A DNA stretch of 64,000 nt from Syncephalastrum monosporum B8922 (Eukaryota > Mucoromycota > Mucoromycetes > Mucorales > Syncephalastraceae). The DNA lies in assembly GCA_000697355.1 (NCBI GenBank), contig JNEN01001269.1:163618-227617 (forward strand), read 5' to 3'. Both the position numbers and the translations under genes were made by a program. Shown here piece after piece: positions 57,593 to 64,000 of this stretch; position 1 is the first letter of the stretch; the number at the start of each line of letters is the position of its first letter. A model generated the notes under the pieces. The model was not told where the DNA came from, searched no databases, and saw only the letters and a list, made by a program, of their open reading frames with translations.

Positions 57593-59678
57593 ATGGTATC
57601 AATGGTGGACAACAAGCAACCTCTGACCGTCGATGGTATTCTTTTTTGCTCTTTACCCAACCTTGCATGGATCTACACAACTCGACTTATGCTCTCTTTC
57701 TCTTTCTCTTTCTCTTTTGTTTAGTTCTCGGCCTTATCAATGAGTCACGCCTCGCCTATGGTTTGCGCCATCAGGATTACCAACGTTACCGGTAAAGCAA
57801 TTTCGAATCCTATTCGAATCAAACTAGAACCATCCATGATGTATCCAAATTAAACCCACACGGCTGCTTGCAGAGAATACTGCACCCATCGCGTGCATCG
57901 CCTCCGACAAATGCTGAAACTCGCGCAGCCCAACAAGCAAAAGATGAAGCAAGAAAAGGATCTTCCTGAGGCTATCGACGATCCGCGGTACCTTCACCTG
58001 TTCATCTTTGATATCGAGCGCGCGTGGGCCTATGCGATGGAGCTCAAGCAGGATGCCTCCTCGAGCTCGGGTTTGCGTAAACGCCACCACTGGATCAAGC
58101 GTCTCAAGCGTGCGAGCGCCATTGCCCAGACATTGCGCGGTCTCTGCGAAAAGTACAATGTCGACACTCGTACCCTTCTGCACGTCAAGGCGTACTGCGA
58201 AACAATGACCGGCTACCTCTTCTTTGAGCAAGAAGCTTGGCAGGAAGCCCTGAATGCCTTCATATCCGCTCGCACCATCTACGACCGCTTCGCCGCGACA
58301 CTCGACAATGCCCGTCAGGAAGCGCTCTGCAACTCAGCCATTGACGAGATTGACCCCAACATTCGTTTCTGCGCCTACAAGCTCAACAATGGCGCAGTCT
58401 CATCGTCGGGTGACATGGCTGCCTTGGTCAATGAGCTGCAGGGCCAGCAGCCCCCGGATCTTGACGCCTATTTCTCTGCCATCCAGACAGACGACGCGAG
58501 CCAGAGTCAGAGCCAGAGACAGCAGGCCTCGCACCTCCAATGGCGTGAGAGGTACTGCCCCATCAAGCACGACGGGCTTGCACAACTTCTGGCCAAGGCC
58601 CAGGCCTCGGCAAGCCTTCTTGACGAAAGCGATACCAACCAAGACGCGGTCGCGCCCTTTGAACAGACCCTCGCTGACTGGGCAGACGCCGAGAAAGTCG
58701 CCAAGAAAGTTCTCCGGGAAGATAAGGCTGCTACAGCTGAGATCACCTCCTCCAAATCGGCAAAGTCGACGGAGGATTTGCAATGCATCTACGCTTATGT
58801 CGCTTACAACCTCTATGCCCGTTCCATCCAGCGCAACGACCGTCTGGCTGACCAGATTCAGCGTCAGAACGGACGGCCTCAGGATGCTGTCAAGCTCTAC
58901 GATGATATCCTCATGGTACTGATCGGTGGTATCGTACTGTGCCTTGCACTGACCCCTCTTTCTATGACTGTAGAATTTAGAGACCATGAAAGCCTTGCAA
59001 ATGATTCCAGAACAGGAGAGCCGCTTCGAATATGAGCTTGGTGTGCTCGACTCCCTCTACCGCGCAAAGAGGTATGTATTTTTTCTGACATACCTGAGTC
59101 AACTGCGGACGGCCAACCGACCTGTAATAGGTGCCTCGCTGTCGCTGATGCTTATGTCAATATGGGCCGGGTGCCGGAATCTATGGCTCTCAATCAGCGT
59201 GCCAACGCACATTGTGTGCAAGCGAAGCGGACCCTGCAATCATTCCAGAGCTTCTCACCTGATGCGCTCTTGTCCGTTACTTTTGAAGAGTTGGCGTCGT
59301 TCGAAAGCCACATTCGAAATAGCTCCATGAAGGCGCGCGCGACGTACACTCTCGCACATGGCTGGGACGGCGATACAGCTACTAGAACGACATCCCAAAT
59401 CAAGACACAGGTAAAGCCCGACAAAACAATCCAATCTTGCGATTGACACAATGCGTTCCGCATAGGACGCCTTGCTTCAGAACCTAGATAGCTATCCGTC
59501 ACCCTTGTCTGAAACGACCCGACTCGTCAATATCCCTCCCAAATTTAACGCTGTAGCTTCCAAGCCGTTTTATTTCGATCTGGCCGCCAACTATGTCCAA
59601 TACCCTTCCTCCCTCGCCGAGCGCATCAACAAGCCCTCGGGCCTTTTCTCCAAGTTCTTTGGTTTTGGCGGTAGATAA
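57593..59678 (+). CDS. SRP68: Signal recognition particle subunit SRP68
   Basis: Six exons (57593-57635, 57725-57791, 57874-58915, 58974-59071, 59131-59410, 59466-59678) give 580 residues. SRP68 binds the SRP RNA and SRP72 in the complex that delivers ribosomes to the ER. The N-terminal RNA-binding domain is recognisable: VDVLGLINESRLAYGLRHQDYQRYR, split over exons 1-2, then EYCTHRVHRLRQ and HLFIFDIERAWAYAMELK. The middle is helical with TPR-like character. The C-terminus has AANYVQYP, as in the SRP72-binding part. The start at 57593 could be replaced by the in-frame ATG at 57602. Just downstream begins the repeat-rich end of the window. Confidence 0.92.
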
Positions 59679-59694
59679 CCGCGGTATCTATTAT

Positions 59695-60180
59695 TATAAA
59701 ATAAAATGACTAAGTAATTACATAAACAGGCCCGGGTTCAATTCCCGGGCAGGGTGTCTGCCAAAGTGGATCACTTTGAGCTGTGAACGGTATCTGACGT
59801 CAATCTTCATCAAGGTCTTTTCACCCGTGTCCTTCGGTAAATTTGAACCGCGTGATGGTAAAGTAATCCAATGAATCCTCTGAAACGCGAAAGATACCTG
59901 ACGTCAATCCATGTCAGGCCCTTATCTTTGAGCTCTTTTTCCCCATTGGTAAAACGTGGATTGCATGATAGCTTGGTTAGCCAATGGAACCTATGAAACT
60001 TGGGAAAAAGCTCGACGTCAATCCCTGTCAGGTCCTTATCTTTTACTTCTCCTTTCCCATTGGCACAGCTCACCCGAGTTCTTGCATGAATATCGATTGA
60101 CACGCGCTCTTTCTCATAAAAGGTCTTTTGTTTTCTCTCACGTTTACTTTTCTTCTTCTTCTTCTTCTTTACCCTGGTCA
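59695..60180 (+). repeat. CRE-repeat array A (three diverged units, tRNA T-arm-like head)
   Basis: Starts with an AT-rich piece and a T-arm-like hairpin at 59730-59750 (GCCCGGG, TTCAATT, CCCGGGC). About three diverged units of about 105-115 bp follow, each beginning near GACGTCAAT (59795, 59899 and 60013) and carrying a CCAAT/ATTGG motif. The first two have perfect TGACGTCA. The array ends in a TTTCTCATAAAAGG string. It matches array B at 60910-61300. Confidence 0.75.
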
Positions 60181-60254
60181 AGTCTTACGCTGGCAAGTAT
60201 ATACGAAAGGATTTTGGTTACAAGTATAAAGTAATAAGAAGTGCAACATAGACC

Positions 60255-60745
60255 ACTGCGTTCCCTTAAGTCCCTCTGCCACCGGTTGCCCGTCCCCAAC
60301 TGCACCGGTGTGCATGAAAGTAAGTTGTCGCGTCAAGAGTACACGGTTCTTGGACCGCACTAACGTCCTTCTGAATGTATACTCAGCTTTCTGTCTTCTT
60401 GCTCGCCGCTCCTCCTGTCTTCGCTTCCGCTCACGCCTCTTCCTCTCTTCCGCTTGCTGTCCTCCTATCAGAGGTTTTTTTTCCGCTTTTTCCTCTGTCC
60501 GTAAGTGAAACAGATTCAGGTCTATGCATTGAATATGAGATATTAACACACGTTCCAGTTCCGCTCCTTTCTTGCGTCTCCTTTGCTCTTCTTCCTCTCC
60601 GCTTGCTCTCCCTCTCTCCTTCTTCCCGTTTTGCGACCCACTAGCCGGCTATCGGTGGCCGGGACCACCGTCAAAACTACCCCCCCAAAGACATGTGCCT
60701 CTGCGCCAAATGTCTGCCCCACGCCCATCGGTAAGTGCCTGTGGT
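60255..60745 (+). repeat. Element C, copy 2
   Basis: Homologous in ordered blocks to 42885-43290: AAGTCCCTCTGCCACCGGTT, then CCGGTGTGCATGAAAGTAAG, CT-rich tracts and a CCGTAAGTGAAAC block. Here it sits between CRE-repeat arrays A and B. Confidence 0.55.
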
Positions 60746-60909
60746 TGATAATATGAAACTGTGACTCAAAAATGCAATCTGCTGCACAGCTTAGATGAGG
60801 CAGTGGCCAACACGCCGTGAGCGTGTATTGACGACCCCGGTCCCGGTAGCTGGTATGTATAATAAAAATGAAGTGTAGTCCACGAGAACTAATTTCGGAA
60901 TGAAATTTC

Positions 60910-61300
60910 GTAGGCTAGTTATTATAAAATAATAAATGTTATGTTCCGTACTTATAATTACATAAGCAAGACACAGAAGGCCCGGGCAGGGCGTCTGGCA
61001 AAGTAGACCACTTTGAGACGTCAACGGTACCTGACGTCAATCTTCATCAAGGTCTTTTCACCCGTGTCCTTCGGTAAATGTGAACGCGTGATAGCAAAGC
61101 AGGCCAATGAATCTTCTGAAACGCGAAAGATACCTGACGTCAATACCTGTCATCGTCTTTTTCCCTACGTTCTTTGTTCCATTGGCAGAGGCCCTTCATG
61201 TTATCGCATGAAAGTTCATTGATGCGAGTCTGTTTCATAAAGGTCAAATGTTATTTTATTTTCAGAAGCGTAATGGCCCACTCCTTCAGGTATATGGCCG
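60910..61300 (+). repeat. CRE-repeat array B (two units)
   Basis: Same order as array A: AT-rich piece, GCCCGGGC (shortened hairpin), then two units with TGACGTCA at 61032 and 61135 and CCAAT/ATTGG motifs, ending TTTCATAAAGG. It is more than 85 percent identical by eye to array A over the first unit; the middle unit of array A is missing. Confidence 0.75.
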
Positions 61301-61381
61301 CTTCTTACAAAGTATAGCGAGGGATATCTATATGCTGTAAAAAAAACTCAAATTGAGAAAAAACAGATAATGTGCCTGGGC

Positions 61382-62698
61382 TTAGGTGTCAAGGTAATCC
61401 TCTTGTGGGGCGAGGGAATCAAGCAAGGTGGCTCGTGGATCTGTGCTGTCTTCCTCGAGGGCCCTTCTTCTATTGTGGCCGCTGGCTCTTGCGATGTCAC
61501 GGAGGACTAGTAGAAGTAATGGCCAGCTGTCTCGCCAGTGTCCCTTCTTGAGGGCCGTGGCACGGCGTGGGAGCTTGTTCATTGCGTGAACTAGGAAATG
61601 GGTACCTTGTGGTATGGTGCCGGTCAACGACTGAATCAATTGCCGTCGATGGCGGGCCAAGGACTCGTCTGTGCAGGTGATGAAATGGTCTCGTTTAGCT
61701 TGCGGCTGGCCACAGGTGCATGTTTGAGGTGGGAAGGAAGGGAGCCAGTGTAAACGCCAGTTGAACAGATTGCGTCGGTCTCGTAGATTGGTGGGCAGGT
61801 AGAGGATGGGGTCAACCATTCTCTTTGTGCGTAGGCGCTGAACTGCAAATAGTCTGTCACGGGTTCTAGAGTATTCATCGTTGCGCCAGGTGTTGATGGT
61901 GTATATCAGAGCGTGTTTCGGTTGTCGGGGCGGGGGTAAAGACTTCAGTCGTTTGTACTCCTGCCACAACGAGTTCTGCTTGGTGATACGTTGCCAGTGC
62001 TGATCGATCTTGTTATTACTCAGAATAGAGAGGAGTATTGTGCGGACAAGTGTAGACAGTGGTAGGCGACGGTAGGCACGGTGGGCAAACCTGAGTTGGA
62101 GACAGAGAGCGCGAAGGCGTAGGCTCGGTATATCCGCTAGGGCCATAGGTACCGCCGTAGGTAGGTTATTCCTCGTGCTGCGATCTTGGAGTAGGAATCT
62201 GATACAACCAATCTGCGCTTCGTTGAGTGTGTTCAGTTGGTATATGCGGAGAGGGGCGATGCCGAGTCCGTATTCGAACACAGGGCGTATAAATATCTGG
62301 TATGCTCGTAATGCTGACCAGATGCCGAAGCCGTAGTTGTGGACACCAAAGGCACGGAGGGCGGTGGCAACCGCCTGCCCTTTGGTGCAACGATCGTGGA
62401 CCAATCTGCTGCAATCAAGACCAGTGGCTGTGAAGGGTAGTCCTAGGTATTGGAAGCTGTCTACATTCTTCAGCGTTTGTCCGTAAAGGGTGAAGGGCGG
62501 TAATGTCGTGTCAGTACTGCTGGGGGCGTTAACAGTGACACATTTGTCAGGGTGCCACTGGTACCCCAGTTCGTATGAGTGGCTTTCGGCGAGCTCCACT
62601 AGGTAAGTGATATCTGTGGCTGAGCCAAAAAGGACGACATCGTCTGCATATAATAGAGCGTTGATGTGGGTTCGTTCCACTACGGGGGGGCGTCTCAT
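61382..62698 (-). pseudogene. Reverse transcriptase C-terminal frame (frameshifted)
   Basis: The 438-codon frame holds the YADD motif, the thumb-like region and the zinc-knuckle C-terminus of the LINE. It lacks the N-terminal fingers and palm, which lie in another frame at 62690-63515. The first Met is probably not a real start. One base gained or lost in the G7 tract explains the break. Confidence 0.8.
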
Positions 62699-63520
62699 CG
62701 GCCCGTTGGTGGGTGGTCGGTATGGTGATGTTGTTGATGGAAGCCTCTGTGTGCCCTGTCATGGTGATCGTACTATTAAGATAGACTGGGTTTCGGTATA
62801 TGCGATTAATGCGTAGGTGAGACGGGAGTGAGTTGATGAACACCGCGAATAGCATCGGGCTTAGGATGGACCCTTGAAGAACCCCTCGGCGTGGTCTGAT
62901 CGGTCGCGATTGGTGGTTTTGTAGGATAACTGTGACATATATGTCGTCGAACATATGTTGCAGAAGTCGTAGGAAACGGCTCTGTAAATGGGGTGCAAGT
63001 TGATCCCAAATGATGGAGCGATCGACCGAGTCGTAGGCGGCTTTGATGTCTAAGAAGGCAAGGACCGGAGGTTCGCTGTAGACGCGGGAGTAGTGCCTAA
63101 CAAGTGCGTCCAATACGAAAGCCTGATCGAGGACCCCGCGGTGCGCCCGGAAGTCGCCTTGAACTGGGTCGAGTGCGGGCATTCGCTCTAACAGATGGGG
63201 TAACAAGGCTCGCTCAAGAATTTTGCGAAAGATCACTGTTAGGCTGATGGGGCGGTAACTAGTTGCAGAGGCTGGATCACCTTTCTTCTTGAAGATAGGG
63301 ACAACCTGAGCCGTTCGCCAGTCTTGTGGTATCCAGGACCATTGCCAGCACAGGGTGAAGAACCCAGAGAGAATTCGCGCAAGGGGCCGGGCGATAGGTC
63401 GTAAAATAGCGCCAGTAAGGTGGTCGCATCCGGGGGCTTTGCGAGGTGGTATTTGTTTACATATAATCTCCTCGATTTCATCCGCGTCGAATTTGATGTC
63501 TGTGAGATATAGGATAGGTA
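61382..63520 (-). mobile_element. Non-LTR (LINE-type) retrotransposon fragment with reverse transcriptase
   Basis: The minus strand encodes a reverse transcriptase: KAPGCDHLTGA, TAQVVPIFKKKGD, SYRPISL, FLDIKAAYDSVDR, RRGVLQGSILSP and the catalytic LLYADDVVLF. The C-terminus has the CTCGQPQAKRDHFITC zinc motif usual in such elements. The frame breaks within the run of seven G at 62684-62690 (C on the coding strand): upstream residues are in one frame (open to about 63515) and everything from YADD on in another. No endonuclease domain is seen upstream, so the copy is 5'-truncated or has another 5' organisation. It is probably inactive as it stands. Confidence 0.88.
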
Positions 63521-64000
63521 AGATAGAGATTGGAGAGAGAAAGAAGATAACAGAAGAAGTCTGTGAGAATGTGTGTAGGTTGTTTATAAGGTAGTTGAAC
63601 TTGTGTCCTGACTTGATACTACTTGGGTTCTATCTTCTACCCTTTATATACACTTCTTGGATATTATATTCAAATGCCGTTATCCGATGTTCGGTCTTGT
63701 ACGAACCAATCGGTTATTAAGTGCGTAATGCGGGTATTTCTGGATTGAGCCAGGCCATGGTCCTTTTACCGTGTCCCATAATGAGCACCAATGTTATTGA
63801 CGTGTCAGATCATATCATCATTGCCAAGTCCAGTGAGACCTACTAATTCAGGTACTCAGCTCAGGTGCTAATATTATAACAGGTCCCGACATCACTTAGA
63901 GTGGGCACTAAGCTAACAGCGGATATCTCAGACATTCTTGTCTCGGCAATACTTTGTCACTTTGTTCTGGACAATATGTCTCGGTATTATTATTAGGCAG
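63521..64000. other. Non-coding sequence upstream of the LINE, to window end
   Basis: No open frame with domains. The minus strand has a TATATAAAGG box at 63642-63651 followed by a CT-rich segment, resembling a retroelement promoter or LTR end. LTR ends and target duplications could not be defined. Confidence 0.35.
63640..63653 (-). promoter_or_regulatory. TATA box-like site upstream of the LINE
   Basis: TATATAAAGG on the minus strand, about 125 bp upstream of the open reverse transcriptase frame. Confidence 0.4.

Noticed and set aside
63520..64000. Complete LTR retrotransposon end
   Set aside because: TATA and CT-rich tract fit, but I could not define TG/CA ends or a target duplication, so only a promoter-like segment is listed.
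1..64000. CRISPR array, phage, plasmid origin or bacterial-type operon
   Set aside because: No regularly spaced direct repeats of CRISPR size and no bacterial gene organisation; the genes are intron-bearing and eukaryotic throughout.

Overview
The window is fungal nuclear DNA. Genes lie on both strands about 0.1-2 kb apart. Most are interrupted by short GT-AG introns of about 45-80 bp, often beginning GTAAGT or GTATGT. The gene set (LEM3/CDC50, Brr6/Brl1-type protein, F-box/TPR/LRR protein, Zn2Cys6 regulator, ArAE_2-type membrane protein, Slt2-like MAP kinase) is fungal. Retained SMN, myo-inositol oxygenase and an SVIP-like p97-binding protein, together with intron density, point to an early-diverging lineage, probably Mucoromycota. 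That placement is inference. All gene models were built by eye from splice signals, reading frame and family resemblance.

Layout. 1-4.9 kb: 3' end of a MAP kinase and a seven-exon ArAE-like membrane protein. 5.2-11.1 kb: GNAT acetyltransferase, SVIP-like protein, aldehyde dehydrogenase and myo-inositol oxygenase. 12.8-19.1 kb: CDC50-type flippase subunit, Atg27-like protein, a doubtful secreted protein and a bZIP factor. 21.2-28.3 kb: two unrecognised membrane proteins, a mitochondrial branched-chain aminotransferase and an F-box/TPR/LRR protein. 29.6-35.3 kb: SDR enzyme, GOST-family seven-TM protein, CMC2 and a Zn2Cys6 regulator. 36.1-44.2 kb: P5C reductase, SDHAF2, SMN, HEM3, COQ6 and a DUF1764 protein. 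46.4-59.7 kb: an SR-type RNA-binding protein with microexons, mitochondrial EF-G2, a Brr6/Brl1-like protein, HEM13, a Dss1-like RNase and SRP68. 59.7-64 kb: repeats and a damaged non-LTR retrotransposon.

Themes. From 32.8 to 57.4 kb there is a loose run of genes for mitochondrial or linked metabolism: CMC2, P5C reductase, SDHAF2, HEM3, COQ6, EF-G2, HEM13 and Dss1-like. SMN and an SR-type protein also lie in this stretch. Two head-to-head pairs share short gaps: Brr6/Brl1-like with HEM13 (182 bp between start codons) and Dss1-like with SRP68 (231 bp).

I found no CRISPR array, defence island, biosynthetic cluster or intact transposon. The least explained parts are a dispersed repeat carrying TGACGTCA (CRE) palindromes and CCAAT motifs near 45.0, 59.8-60.1 and 61.0 kb; a second duplicated element at 42.9 and 60.3 kb; and the 7-, 10- and 12-nt microexons of the SR-type gene. 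Gaps without an assigned gene are listed so that nothing is silently skipped.
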